A DNA stretch of 64,000 nt from Pseudeuparius sepicola (taxonomy: Eukaryota > Arthropoda > Insecta > Coleoptera > Anthribidae). The DNA is taken from assembly GCA_963920635.1 (NCBI GenBank), contig OY987298.1, positions 55,283,949 to 55,347,948 of the forward strand. Reading direction: 5' to 3'. The notes below the pieces were generated by a model. It had not been told where the DNA came from. It did no database searches and saw only the letters and a program-made list of their open reading frames with translations. The position numbers and the translations under genes are program-made. Within the stretch, counting starts at the first letter, position 1, and each line of letters opens with the position of its first letter. Of this stretch, positions 1-14,200 are shown piece by piece.

Positions 1-364
1 AAATATGCGACCGGGTCCTAAATTTAGGTCAGTTTTTGGGAATTTACTAAAATAATATTAGGAAGATTAATCTTAGATTCATTATTTTTATTACAAAGCA
101 TAACACAGTCGAAATCAGTTATAATGGAACTCTAAGGGACTGTGAAATTGGTTCGTAATATCGCATTATGCGCATAAATGTGCAAATAGTTTGCCAATAA
201 TATGCACAAAAAAGTCTTGATATAAAGTGTATCTCTGGATTGGATCCACATAAGGTGTAAATAATAAAAAAATTCGAGTTGAAATATGGGGATCAGCCCC
301 GCTTGGTTTGAAACTAATTTGCGACATAATTTTAGTTTCGAAAAATCATGTATGCCTTGTAAAT

Positions 365-642
365 TTTGGAAAAACTATTTTTCACACCAGTAAAGTGACC
401 TTTTTGTAGGTTTTACGACAAAATGTAATTGAGGAAACTTGTTCAGAATGAAAAACTGAGTAAGTTTGCGAAATTTTGAAAGTCTAATCTCACTTTGATT
501 TTTTGGCAATTTTCTCACTATTTTTTCAGAAAAGTGTCCTTTTTGTAGGTTTTATGGCAAAATGTTATTAAGAAAACTTGTTCAAAATGAAAAACTGTGT
601 AGGTGTGAAAAATTTTGAAAGCTTAGGTCGACTTTGATTTTT
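365..642. repeat. Two-copy tandem repeat, period about 139 bp
   Basis: The string CTTTTTGTAGGTTTTA recurs at about 400 and 539, followed in both copies by matching CAAAATGT, AAACTTGTTCA and AATGAAAAACTG blocks and ending in AAATTTTGAAAG. The copies differ by scattered substitutions. The repeat is non-coding and its source family is not recognised. Confidence 0.75.
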
Positions 643-750
643 ACATAATGCAATAATTTGTAAAAACAATTACATAATCCTATTTTGCATATTATAATTG
701 AAATAATTTTTAAAAATACTTGAAGGGCAGTTTAGATAATTTTTAGTTTA

Positions 751-1307
751 GAACTTATTAACTTATTGCCATCGACTTTTATTGTAAACAGTAAGCATAT
801 AAATAAACAATTCATTGAAAATATATGTAAAATCTCCACAAGAAATATCTAATAATAAAGAAAAATATTATAGTACTTAATATTTACATATGTTTTATTG
901 TCTATGTATGTTTTGATTAGATACTCAAATTATTAAAAAATATTAATGAACTACGTAGGGCTGAAGTTTTTGGCAGGAGACTGGAGACTCATAAAAGCTG
1001 TAAAGGGTTTTTTCTTTTTCTTGAGGCATCGTGGCTTGGATGTCTCTTCAGTTGGGCCATTTCACACTAATGTCCAGAGCTTTAGTAGTTTCCTAAACAA
1101 TATTTGATACCTGTTATAGTAGGTAGATGTTTATTGAAAAACTATAGGGGTGGTGATTTTTGCAAGAGAATTTGGGTCTAAATCTACCTAACTTTAACTA
1201 TTTCTTTTTTAATTCAGAACTTATTAACTTATTGCCATCGACTATTGTGAACAGTAAGCATATATTCGTAAATAAACAATTCATTGAAAAGATATGTAAA
1301 ATCTCCC
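751..1307. repeat. Dispersed direct repeat (751-838 and 1217-1307)
   Basis: GAACTTATTAACTTATTGCC followed by a shared AAACAATTCATTGAAAA block occurs at 751-838 and again at 1217-1307, offset by 466 bp. The copies differ by small indels. Weaker similarity upstream (around 960-990 and 1145-1175) suggests a longer, diverged duplication. No coding potential is evident. Confidence 0.65.
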
Positions 1308-2112
1308 CAAAAAATACTAAACATTTTTCCTGCTTTAACCATATACCGAGCAGAATCAGACAATAAAATTAAGTTTTTTTGTGAGGTACCGCAGCAGGAA
1401 AGAAAAATTTTCCCAGTTTTTGAAGAAAACAAGATATTGTTAATGATTTTTTTTTTCGTTTTCTCTGGCTGTAAATGTATTTTTTAATTTTTTTTTACAT
1501 ATATTATTCACTCTGTCGAATTTAACACAAAGTCATAGTCGTCTGAAATACGGTTTCATGTTACTATGTTTTCTTTTACTCCCAAATAGAGCATGCTCTT
1601 ACTTAATATACATAACATATTTTATTTATCCCAGTTTGCTAGATATTTTGAATAAAAGTGAATTTATTTAATATGAGTCCACAAACCGTGCAATTTTCAA
1701 AAAAAATTTAAGTTTTGAAATGTACCTTAATTTATTCCTCTGCACAAAATGATCTCGGACATATTTGTAGTTTTTCGGAAGACCATGTCCAAAAACAATG
1801 TGTTTTCACATTTGTTTTCGCGCCGTCTTTACATTGATGCCACCTGGCATTTCTGGTAGCCTTTACTGACACTATTGGTCCAGGTTAGGATAACGTAGTT
1901 CAGTTATACATATAAAGATAGCATAGAAAACGCTTAGCAAACCCCTTCTTAAATTATTGTTGATGGTATATTATGCCACTTTAATTTTCAGTACATTATT
2001 TACGTGTGTTGATTTAAACAATAATGATGTTCCAAATGGCTGTCCATGAGTACTGACTATTAGAATTCTCTGTTATTTCTCTATAGTTGTCACATCTATT
2101 TCTTTATTTTAG

Positions 2113-2222
2113 TGGTTAGTGAGAGAGGTGTAATAACTGGCAAAGCACTAGGAAAAACTAAGATTTTAGCCCAGAGTGTTGGTTTACATCCAAATACGGG
2201 AGCAACTATTATTTATTCCGAA
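2113..2222 (+). CDS. Nup210: gp210 exon a (first in window)
   Basis: The acceptor TTTATTTTAG precedes the exon and the donor GTAAGT follows GAA. It encodes about 36 residues with the pattern GVITGKALGKTKILAQSVG, a beta-strand-rich piece typical of the end of a BIG2-like repeat. It starts with the last two nucleotides of a split codon and ends in phase 0. No ATG-led frame covers it. Confidence 0.75.
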
Positions 2223-5200
2223 GTAAGTTTAACTATAAGCAGAGAACAGACAAGAGGGAGACTATAAACTCGGTGGCGGCACCTTTGATCTTTGTCGGCC
2301 AGAGGTCTTCACATTCTTCTTAGCCTAGAAGACAAGGTCATATTTAGAATTTATTGAAGCGATAATATAGGTCTGCACCGATATACTTTAGATCATTTAT
2401 AAACACAAAACAAACCAGACATACTGAAATGATAATTGGAACAGGCAAAAATATTAATTGGGTTTTGAAGGAATATTTTTAATTTAAGGTAGGTAAATAA
2501 GTATTTAATAGGTAACTAGAAAGGCTATTTTTCTCATCTTATTCTAAAAATTAAAATTGACCTTAAAATTTGATTTCTTTTTGAGGGCCATATTTTTTGT
2601 AGAATAAAAATGAAAAATAAAACATATTGTACAGTTGTCATTAAATTTAATGCAAGCTTCCCAGATTACAAATTGAATTATTTTGCAACATAGTGTGTTA
2701 AAATATTCTAACACTAAACTCTATTCAAACTAAACGCAAGTGAAACATAAACACAAGTTGTTGCATGGCTAGAGCGTGATACGCACCTGATCGGCTTGTT
2801 ATTGGCTAGTCGTCAATAAAGTCTGTCCCGGCGGGCGAGTGCAGTGAGTCGGTATTTCTTCCAGAGGTGTATTGAGTTGCAAATGGACCTTTATTTTTTC
2901 CGATATAATTCTTTCGCTGTTTATTAATTCTTGGAGCTACGATTTGTGTTAATAGTAGAAAGTTGCAGGTAAATGAATGACTAGGTGTGCCATAAAAGTT
3001 TGTTTTTAAAGTTCTTAATACTGGGGCATATTATTTCAATATTTTATATTATAAAATTCATATAGAGATCGTCCTTAATGCGGCCCTGCCTCGTATTAGC
3101 CCTCAGAATTGTTCACATGCTTCCATCGTGTAAATGTTTAGGCGCCACTTGCATTTAGTTTGAATAGAGTGTGGTAGTAGTAGAGAATGACAGTATTTTG
3201 ACCAATTGAAGGCCTTTTCAAAATATCATTCTGGTGTGCTAAGGGTGCTTCGCACATGATTTGCATACAATATATTTTCTACAACTGTTTTAAGTATAAA
3301 AAGAAAGAATCTGAAGTCATCCTAAACTACCAGACTACTTATTAATTGACCCTGGCTGATAGTTCTATGACTTGATGAAGTTTATTCTTCTTCTCCACGT
3401 CAAGCCAAGCACCTGAAGTTATATTGCGAAAAAGTACCTGTTTTGCACACTGTGATTTGTGCGTGTCCATTTTATGTTTACTTTTTTAAAGGTTGTAAAA
3501 TAATTATGCATGTACCAAGGCATTGAAGTTAAACTTTTTATGATTCACGTGGAATTTAGTTGCCAAGGCCTCTGGTCGAGGCAAATAAACCACATGACCA
3601 CGTTAAATGATACTTGACCTTTGATTTGTTTACATCTTGCCAAGGCCATCTGATAGAAGAAAAGAGTACTATAATGGCTTACTTTAGTGTCACATTTTGA
3701 GCTTATAATGACTGGTTTGAGGCTTTTTAATGCAGAGTTCAAAAATATATATTTTTAAAGCTAGTGATAATAATGGTTTATTATTTATTTCAGCATCGGC
3801 AATAGTTTCAAATTCAATTTCTTGACACCTTGATCGCTTCACGGCATATTTGACAATAATTTCCAAATGTGTCACCTCACAGCACATCTGATTTTTGTAT
3901 AGTGAAAGTTATGAACCCCTTTTTTTAATAAATCAAAATAGTTTTATACATGTACACAAGATATTGTAAGTAATAAAAAAACCTTTCTTCGAAGGGTTTC
4001 TCTCTGCGCTTGTTCCGAACTCTTCCATTCTCACACACTAAAATGTTACTTTTAACAGTTTTATGTCATAAATATCGGATTAATTAATATAGTTCTAAAA
4101 CTGTTTCATTCATTTTTACTTCATCAAAACCAGCAAAAGTATATACTTCTATGACTCAGCGAAAAAAGGTGAAAACATTTGATCAAAGCAACCTTTCGCC
4201 GCACAAACAAGGATCACAATAAAAATACTTCAGATTAACGCCGCCACTGAAGACCTGTTCGCTCAAAACGCTAAACCGAACGCGTTGCCTCTATGTCTAC
4301 CGAAAACATGACTGATATGGGCTGCACTGCAAAAATGCACAGGCCAGCTCCACCACCCTGAGTTTAAATTCTCCCCCTTGTATGTTCTCTGCTGCAAGTG
4401 TAATTTTTTATTTTTTCACATGTATCATTCAATCCGTTCTTAGGATTCGGTGGAAATGGAAGTCATATCACTAACAGGTGTGAAAATTGCTGCTCCTTTG
4501 ACAAGATTTGGTGTAGGGTCTACAGTACCCTTTTGGTGTTTTGGAGTTCCAGACATCTCGCCTCTAGTTCTTGGAAGTTTCGAAAACCCGCCATTGATAT
4601 TCAAGTGGATTGTCGATGATAAATTACTGGCTGATCTCACTGGTGTATTCCACCATGTTGGTAAGAATTTTTCTCTTGTCTACGACATTTAACAATGAAT
4701 TTGTTTATCGAAACCCATTTTCTAGGTGTAAATATTCAAAAACCCGACAGAGTAGTACTTAAATTGACAGGACTCCAGGCAGGTGCCACTAGAGTTTTTG
4801 TCAATGTAACAGTACCTGGAGTAACGTTAAATTTACCAAGTGTTAATTCTGTTATGCTCTCTCACTATGTAGAAATTGAAATTGTGGAGAAATTTTCTTT
4901 ATTGTATCCTAAAAATATACCCGGAGCTCCACTTTTGATGGCTCCATTTTCTGAAATTCAGCTTGAAACTAATTTGCAAGGTGGAAGGATTAATTATGTG
5001 TAAGTTCCTGAAGATATAAAAAGATGTAAGATGTATGAATTTATGTAATTTTTAATTATGTTTCTAGTCTGCCTGGTGATCAGGCCCCATCTACTGAATT
5101 ATTGGTAGATAAGTCGGTGCTAGCAGGTGATGATGTAGTTACAATTTCTCCCACTGGCTTACTAAAGTCATATGGGGTGCTTGGGCATGCTATGCTGTTA

Positions 5201-8200
5201 ATTACGGCTACGGATGAGTTAGGACTGAAGCAGTTGCTTACAGTTGTCATCGAGGTAAGTGGAGCAACTCATAGTTATAAGTACACATTTACTAGTTTGA
5301 GGGGATGGCATCACTTAGGGAATATACTGGGTGTCCCAGTTTTCTTGATCAGGACTTTACATTTTGCATAAAAATGCATTGTAAGGTGGGTTGCTCATAT
5401 AATTAAAATTCTTCGTTTCTGAGATACAGGGCATTGTAATTCTCTTTTTGAAATTGAGTTATGGCAATATCTCCAAAAAAATCAAGCTTCTGAACTGAAA
5501 TTTGGCACTGCTCTGTTTTTGGGCAATAAGCTGAAAATGTCAATTGCTACGTATCTCACAGAGGGTGGCACTTGTTTGGGATCGTACTTTTACTCAGAAC
5601 TGGAGTTATCTTTTTGGTCTTACAGGTCCATCATTTTAATTATTCATTTTAGTTCTTTTATTAATTCAGTATAATAATCATTTGTATCTACAGTGTTAAA
5701 AGTAAAATGGTAATATTCTACTATTACCCATTGAGGCCCCTAATCATAACCACTAATACACTGTCTTCATAAGGAAAATAGCGGGATGTTAAAAAATTTA
5801 AAAAAATTACTTACGGTGTCATACGGCCTACAAATACACTAACTTAGATGTCTGCTTTGTGAAATTATTGTATGTTCCAAATATCACATGAAAATGCATA
5901 AACAAAATCGCCATATGTTTGAAAATGGATCCCATTTCTAATCATGAACATGGTATCTTTAAGTTCTAATGAAGAACGTGGTAAAATATGCTAATATTCT
6001 TTATGAAGCCCTTGATACAGCGTAAAGCTCTTGATATGGCATTTCTCTTTAATAGCCCAGTCATTGGGATCAAAAAAAGGGCTTACCGGGAAATAACTCT
6101 GGAAATTTTGAAATTTCGCAGGTTTATAGGTTTGGGTGTATAAAACTAAAATTCACAAAATGCACAATTCGAGACTTGCTGTCGGCCCCGCTATCTTGCT
6201 AAGATGGCTACCAAAAACGGTTTTTTGTAAATATCTCCAAAACTATGCGTTTTTCAAAAAATATTTAGAAATTAAAGAGGAGGGAATATCCTACAAAAAA
6301 TGTCAATTAAACTTTATTTAACAAAATACAAACGGAAAAACAATAATAAAAGAAACGTATTGCTATTAGAAAATTAAATTATTAAATGTTCGAAATGACC
6401 GCCCTCTCTTTCAATACACGCAACTATGCGTTTCCGCATGTTTATTATTGCCATTCGCAAGTCCATAGCAAAAGTGCATATCAGTCAATTCTTCAAATGA
6501 AAATATAATTTTTCAAAATATTGATACTAAGGTGCAAAGTTGGCAGCCAAATGATTCAAATAATGCCAAGTTTAATTGACATCCACAGATTGTTAGATTT
6601 ATTCTTAAAATGACTTTTTTATTGCAGCATTGCCGTTCTTTGAAAATAATTAAAAAACGGCTGAGAATATGAAAAAATACTAAGAGATACTTTTTGTTAA
6701 CCATTGAATTTACCATTCAAAACAAATTAAAAAAAAATGCGATTATACAGGGTATTCATATTTTTCTGAACTAATTAATTTTAATACCACCCTGTATCTC
6801 CGAAACTGGGGGCCTCATAAGCTTCATATTAACCTTAAATTTGACAACTCATCCGCTCATGTGACACGCCAAGTTTGAAGAAAATATCTCGTATACTTCT
6901 AGAGATACTAAGAAATATGTGTATTTTTCTCTAAATTTCTATAAAAAAAACTATGACCCGTAGGAGAAAAAAATATATGAAGAAGTGCCCTTATTTTGAT
7001 TCCAAGAATACGTGGTTTCATTTTTGACCATCAGTTTAGTTACACCCTGTATAGAAGGTAATGGCCCATTCTTTAATGCGATTTGTATTTCAAGCATTAC
7101 AGTTCAAAGTGAACCTAGAAAGCTACCTAGGCATTATTGCAGTTTTTTTTATAATTACTTATCCCGTTCCATTCTTCAAATAGACGAATAAGGTCAATAG
7201 TAACTATCTTTTTCCTTTTTTATACAGTAAAATTATAGTGGGTTTTGAGACTGTAGCATGGAGTTTGCGAACGGCTAGCTCAGGTTCAAACTTCTCTTTT
7301 TAATCAAATATGAACTGTCATTTTTAGTAAAGAACTGACTTACATATTTATCTTCAACAGGCGATTTCCAATAATGAGGACTTCGTCAGAGTGTTATGAA
7401 CTCTGTTCTAGTGCGATGTTGCATTGTGGTTTCTCTTCGTACAGCTTCATACTTCGTTGAATAACTTAGGCATCTTGTAGCACAACCACCTGGTGTGATC
7501 TACCCCTTTCTACTTCGACTAATAACTTAGATGCCTTGTAGCACACCACCTAGTAAGATTTACTGTCGTGGTCTCTCTTCTTACACCTTCCTTCTTGGAT
7601 TAATAGCTCAGAAGTCTTGTAGCACACCACCCTGGTGCGATTTGCTGTCGTGGTCTCTCTTCTTACTGTGCTTACACCTTCCTTCTTCGACTAATAACCC
7701 AGACGTCTTGTAGCACACCGATCTGATGTGATCTACAGTCGTGGTTTCTCTTCTTATAACTTTATTTGATGCTTTTTATATATTTTTTCTTCTATTTTCT
7801 TCTCGCGTTCCCCACGTCTGGTTTCTAACAACCCTTCTATTGTTTATATCTGCTACTGTGCAAACTTCAACGTCTGTCAAATCGGTTGGCCTACTGTAGC
7901 ACCGTCCCGATACGGCCTACTATACACATACTGCACATTACCGCACTTTGTCTTTGAAACTAAACTAATTTAAATTAACTATTAAATTAGGGTAGGTGCT
8001 CCACAAGTTTTAACGCCTATTAAGGCTTTGTGTGTGCTTTTTATAATTAAAGACTATGTTACTTAAGAATAACGTTAAGTTATAATGAAAGATAAGAAAA
8101 AATAAAATTTTGAAGTTAAGTTAATTTACTTAATTAATTTAATTAATTGATATTAATTAACTTAATTCTTCTATAATTACTTACCTCGCATACTTTAGAT

Positions 8201-11200
8201 TTACTATTCGGTAACTCTGAAATTCGGAAGATGGAATACTTTCTTCCATTCGTCAAATACTACCTAACTATTTTTACTTTTCAGTAGGTTTTCACCAGAC
8301 TTTCTCAAGAGCTGCTTGGCTCCATTTATAATATTGACCCTTGGCATGTTATCGGGCCTTAAGCTGGTATTACACTTGTCAATTTCTTGGCCAATAAATT
8401 GAACAATAAATTGGCCAAGAAATTGTAGATAATGTGGTATGTTTTACACCATCAATAAATTGGACAATTTATTGTGCAATTTCAATACTACCAACACGAA
8501 AGCACAAATATGCAAACATTAATAAGTAAATAAATCCGCAAATCTCTCAAATCACACGCAAAAATCGAAAAATTTAATAACCAATAGTTATAAATTAGTT
8601 ATTAATGTGAATACTGAGTGAATTGGAGCACTAAAATTGGTATTGAGATCGGAACACAGAAAATCCCTAGAAATACCCAAACTTGCCACAATATTTTCGA
8701 ACTTGCATCAGTTTCTTGGCCAAGAAATTGACAAAGAAATTGAAGGTAAATTGACGACAATTTCTGTTTTACACACACAATTCAACTTGCACAATTTATT
8801 GACGAAGAAATTGACAAGTGTAATACCAGCTTTAGGTGACATTGATGTTGTTGAATGTTCCTGAATTCCCCATGAATTTCCTGATGGTACGGGATGCCAC
8901 AAGTAGTACCGCTTTCTGCATGAGTCTGTAAAGATTATCAGTTAGACCCAGCTCTTTGATATTTTTCAGCAAAAATGTTGGCGACATGGTGATTGGAACC
9001 ATCTGAACTTTCTCCATTTCCCATTGCCTTCTATTTCGTTCTTCTTAGTCTCTGTACTTTGCGATCTTCTTGGCCTGCTTTACCCGCAAGTTGTTGTTGT
9101 TGTTTGGGATGGCCACATCAGTCAGAGTTGTCTTCCCAAAAATTTTATCATCTATTATAAGGTCTGATCTGTTATGGGCAACTCGTTGATCTGTCAGAAC
9201 TTTACGATACCGGTACATCTTGTAGTTGCTGCACAAACAGCAGTTTTCCGCCAGTTCCTGGTGCAAGATCTTGGCAACCGAATTGTGTTGTTCCTTATAT
9301 TCCGTTGATGCGAACATCTGACATCCTCCTGTTATGTGCTGGATGGTTTCTGAAGTTTGGCACCCGTATCTGCCATCCACTACCGATACATCTCCTACAA
9401 TGCATTTTAGGTAGTTACGAGTTGGTATAACCTGATCTTGTATGGCCAGTAAGAAGCCTTCCTTTCGGGGAACATTCGTCCCGAGGTCAGCCAATAGTTC
9501 AATGATAACTTGTCGACATGTTCCTGGTTTACCTCATTAGGATGCCTCCCGTCCAGCGGCTTCTCCAGCCACATCTGTAGTTTATTATTATTACTATCAT
9601 TGTTATTACTATTGGGCTCTTCTGATGAAGGTTCTCTACCTTTGGTTAGAGCAGAAAAATTTTATTTATATTTTACCATTTCTAGGTTAAATCAATCCAC
9701 TACATGAATTTAAATATAATTGCCAATTGGAGGGTTAGTTCGAGTCACCCAGTAAGTACCATACCGCTTGGCACTGAGTTTAAGTTAAAAGCAACCTATC
9801 ATGACAATATCGGCAATGTATTTAACGCTGGACCAACGGAACTAAAAGTCATCACAAGCCGATGTGACTTATTGAAAATTACTGCTGGCAATGACGATGG
9901 TTCTATCATGATCTACACGAAGAAACCTGGATTAACATTGCTTAAAGCTTGGGCTGATGGAATCCAGAAGACTGCTGATTATGTCAAAATCAATGTTGAA
10001 CAATCTGTCAAACCGATGCTGGTAAGTAATTACAAACCAATATTAAAATAGTATAATATTGTTCAATGAGTGAGATATGATAGTCACATGATAGTCTCTT
10101 CTCGCTCGAGTTGATTATTCACGCATTTTTTCATTAAGCACAAAAAAAATTAGGTGGGAAATCCCTAACCAAAGAATTATTCAAATTCCTTATTGATTTG
10201 GTTTTAACATTTAAGTGGAGAGCCGACAATTTTGAATGTTGGCCAAACCACTAATACACTCAATGACGTCAAAACCTATAGACGTGGTGCCCTATTGTTA
10301 AAATGCCCTTTATTTTGACTCCAAGATTAAATATATCCATACTACTCTAAAAACATGCTACAAACAAAGACAGAAAGTCAACCATCAACCAACTATACAC
10401 CCGGTGATTCCCGGTTATAGTTTCTCCAGAATCACACTTAGATATCGCATGTTTTTTCTTGTTTGGGGGTGCCGGAAGCATCGGAACCTTATCTGAAGAC
10501 TCGGGGATGGTCTAACGGCGCCAGCCTCCGAGCCCAGAGTCGAAATAAGTTCGCTACGGCTCGACAAAAAGGGGCAATTTCTGACAATCTCGTGGCATTT
10601 TCGGAATAATTTAATGGAGCGCTTAGATTGTGATTAGATCTGGGCGTCAAGCGTTTATCAAAACAAACCTGTCCATAGGTTCTGACGTCATTGAATACAC
10701 TAAAGAACAAATCCTTGATTTTTTCACTTGGATTTTATAAAGAGCCTCTAGATATATAGGGGACCTCGGTTATTCATTTTTTTGCCTTAATTAAGCCAAA
10801 AATGAAAATAGGAATTTAAATTTATATAACAGTGATGTCACTGTTCCAGCCCATACGTGGGAATTTCCAAGAATACATGGAATAATTATTATATAATTTC
10901 TTCTTCTAGGAAGCAGTTAAAACATATTATTACAAAGAATAATCTGTGTATACTTTAAATACCCAATAACTATGACAATAGGGAACTTGACGATTTTTCA
11001 AAACTATTTTTAAACTATACCTAAGTGATAGTGAAATATGAAAATCGCATTAAAAAATTTTTTTTAGCTATTGTTACTGAGATATGAATTTTCTATTTTC
11101 AATACCTGTAAAAGAACTGTGACATCACCACTTATGTGGAAACAATTATTGGCTTAATTAAAATGGTTCAAAATATCGATAAAATTATTTGCGGCAGTGG

Positions 11201-14200
11201 CTAAATAGCTAAAAACAACAAGATAAAACCGCATAAATCACTTTTGCGATCGAGTACATCCCTGTTGCCAGGCATGCTGATATTTTATGGCCTATTGACC
11301 AATTGCCTTATTTCGCGGAATGACATCGAACATGTGCATTTATTTACGCCAGGCATCAGTGGGACAAAATATTTGTTTTTCCCATCTTTCTAAAGCCCGA
11401 TACTTACCTTGCAGCTTTTATATAAAACTGTTTTTCTACTTTATACCCGCAAAAATTAGAGAAATAATAGGGCGGTCTTAGTTTTCACCTGTACATGCAT
11501 ATCTTCACTTAAAAATAGCGAAGTGGATCCTGAAAACCTTAATTTAACATTAATTAAAACAAGGGCTGCACTGGTACATCCCAGTTCTTACATATATTAA
11601 TTATTAGGAAAATTAGAGTGGTGTCTCTGAACATATTGATACGAATGATGTTTATGATTCAACTTTACAAGACTTCTTAACCCTTTCGCTACCGACCCGC
11701 TTCAAACGTTTAGTGTCACCACTCCCAGCCAATTTACATGGCTACAGACCCATCGCCGTATATATACGTCAGGCATAAAAAAGATGCAGAAAAGTGGAGC
11801 TGATACTCTTTAAATATAAATTTTTAATTTCGTTTGTATCTTTTTGAACAATTCAAATTTTTTTAGCAAAGAAACTCCACCCTTATATAGTGCTCAACAA
11901 CAGAATAGCATAGAAAAATATCACTTACAAAATTCCAGCAGCGCAACGAGAGTAAGGGTTTCAACCGCTAGAGGCGCTGGCTAAATGACGTATTGATATG
12001 ACATTTGGTGTGGAGGCTTTGTATCAGTGCCGGATATGTAAGGCACTGGGTCTGAAAGCATGTTGCCGACAGCGAAAGTGACATTAGATTTCGTATTTTT
12101 TTAAGTTGTATAGCATAAAATCTAATAACATTTTACCTGGCAAAAATTTAGTACAAACATCTCTGTCTTCATTTTAATCATAAGATCTTAAAAGCATATG
12201 CACTGGAATTATTATTTTTCCCAAAGTTTTCATAAACTATAAAACAAAACACTGCTTGTAATATCTTATGATTAAAATGAAGACAGAGATGTTTGTACTA
12301 AATTTTTGCCAGGTTAAATGTTATTAGATTTTATGCTATACAACTTAAAAAAATACGAAATCTAACGTCACTTTCGCTGTCGGCAACCCCCTCTTAATGG
12401 TGTTGGATATTTACGGCAGTGGGTGTGCAAGCACGGCAAAAAAAAACTGTCGCATGTTATATGACATCGGTTGTCTAGACCATTCTAGAATTGAACATAT
12501 ACAGGGTGTTTCTAAATTATGGTGCCAACGCAATGTGACAGTTAGAAAATGTAATTTTGAACAAAAAATTGCCTATAAACATGGGTCCTAAAATGCATAA
12601 CAAGAAAGTTACAGGGTGATGAAAGTATAGTAGTTTGAAAAACATCTTTATCGCAATAACTTCTACAGAAGTTATGCAATTTAAATGAAACTTGGTGCAA
12701 TTCTTTATTAACTGAAGTGCAACAATTTGTATAGAAACGATTTATTCCCATCGACCAGAGGCGGAGGGGCGGGGTAGCACAATGGGTTTTCTACTCATAA
12801 CTTTTTTGAGGTTTTCTTTTTGGTCTCGCCAGTTCATCATTTTAGTGCATCTTTTTATTTTGCAACAAAAGGGTACTCTAGTTTCATAAGGACCGTTTGC
12901 GTTGAAATCGGCAAAATGTGCCCCAAAATACCTGTTAACTCCAAAATTCGAAGAATAATATTATCGCCTACCGCATTTAAATGTTTTACAGATGAATTGT
13001 ACGTTCAAAATTAAGAAAAAATGCCTAATGGATATCGAGTAAAACATCACTGGTTTTGCTGAAATATGGATTTCTAAATTTTGTCGCCTTCAATCAGTTC
13101 CATTTTGAAAGCGAAAAATGTTTGATACATAGTTCATAGGGAATTTTTTGTCACTTTAAATGGTACAATTATTTTCTAAAATTTGAAAGCGGTAGTTGAA
13201 AATTTTATTTTTCGAATTTTGGAGTTAACAGGTGTTTTGCAGCACATTTTGCCGATTTCAACGCAAACGGTTGATTTTATCATTATGAAACAAGAGTACA
13301 TTTTTGTTGCAAAATAAAAAGATGCACTAAAATGATGAACCTGCGAGACCAAAAAGATAACCTCAAAAAAGTTATGAGTAGAAAACCCATTGGGCTACCC
13401 CGCCCCTCCGCCTCTGGTCGATGGGAATAAATCGTTTTTACACAAAATTGTTGCACTTCAGTTACAAAGGAATTGCACCAAGTTTATTATTGTGCATTTT
13501 AGGACCCATGTTTATAGGAAACTTTTAGTTCAAAATGACATTTTCTATCTGTCGTATTACTTTGGCACCATAATTTAGAAATACCCTGTATATACGGCAG
13601 CGAGTGCGGTGGCACGCTTCCATATAGATATATACGGCGATGGTAGCGAATGGGTTAAATAACTGTAGTGCTAATTTGAATGTAAAAGTCATGAATCGTG
13701 TGTTGGCATTTTTGTTTCACAATTACATATTGTTAAGAATGCAATTTTATTCTAAGCAACCAGATATACACCTGGAGAAAGGGAGCAGAGAAAAAAACTG
13801 TCTAGGTAAATCATGTTAAAAATAAACATTGATTTGTAACAACTGCACTATTTACTTTATGCCTAGGTGTGCCTTAAGTTCAAATTATTTCAACATACAG
13901 TAAAAGCCTTTATTTATAATTTGAGCCTTTTTGTTACCTATAATTATACAATTATCCCAAGCAGCATTTTTAGTCGCCGTTACGTTCCGGCGACTTTTGT
14001 TTGCAACTTTAAAGTTGTGATTACTACTGATAGGAACGTAATTACTACGTTCCTATTACGTCCCTGCGACCAAAATGGGGAACATTTTGAGGGTGATAGA
14101 TACGTAACGGCGACCACCTAGCAATTTACACGCTCTACGACGCGCTTACGTTCCGGCAACGTGGTGGAGACGTAGCAGCGTGGTCACCGCTACTTTGTTG

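Larger units (their letters stand above)
1..2112. other. Upstream intronic sequence of gp210, no exon recognised
   Basis: No coding segment can be supported before the acceptor at 2111-2112. The stretch is AT-rich and contains two duplications annotated separately (365-642 and 751-1307). ORFs of 60-70 codons here have no recognisable domain and lie in low-complexity sequence. Because the first visible gp210 exon needs an upstream nucleotide to complete its first codon, this stretch is most simply an intron. Confidence 0.6.
2223..4443 (+). other. gp210 intron with a 25-bp-TIR MITE and a degenerate hairpin repeat
   Basis: This 2,221-bp intron holds the inverted-repeat element at 2718-3170 and a hairpin-like repeat near 3514-3600. 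The rest is AT-rich sequence without recognised coding. Confidence 0.6.
5255..9685 (+). other. 4.4-kb gp210 intron filled with repeats
   Basis: It contains mariner-like MITE debris around 5330-7050 (terminus-like motifs at 5330, 6747 and 7053), a minisatellite at 7420-7765, a TTA-flanked MITE at 8362-8831 and a minus-strand non-LTR retrotransposon remnant at 8835-9580. No additional gp210 exon is needed: phases and reading continuity between 5254 and 9686 are intact. Confidence 0.6.
11677..13658. mobile_element. piggyBac-type MITE (TTAA-flanked) with nested insertions
   Basis: The left end is TTAA-CCCTTTCGCTACCG (11677) and the right end is the inverted GGTAGCGAATGGG-TTAA (13658). TTAA duplication with CCC/GGG tips is diagnostic of the piggyBac superfamily. 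Subterminal CGCCGTATATATACG-like palindromic blocks occur at both ends (around 11753 and 13628). It is split by a 326-bp palindrome (12062-12387) and a TA-flanked foldback element (12502-13588). No transposase is encoded. A shorter relative lies at 62682-63130. Confidence 0.7.

Noticed and set aside
1160..1487. Overlapping 67-68-codon frames on both strands
   Set aside because: AT-rich duplicated sequence, no domain, no splice or start context.
4440..4640. Minus-strand frame opposite gp210 exon b
   Set aside because: Shadow of a real exon; no family resemblance.
7420..7765. CRISPR-like repeat array
   Set aside because: Units are long, degenerate and without uniform spacers; the genome is eukaryotic. 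It is a minisatellite.
12397..13578. Several short frames on both strands
   Set aside because: They lie in the arms of inverted-repeat elements and mirror each other.
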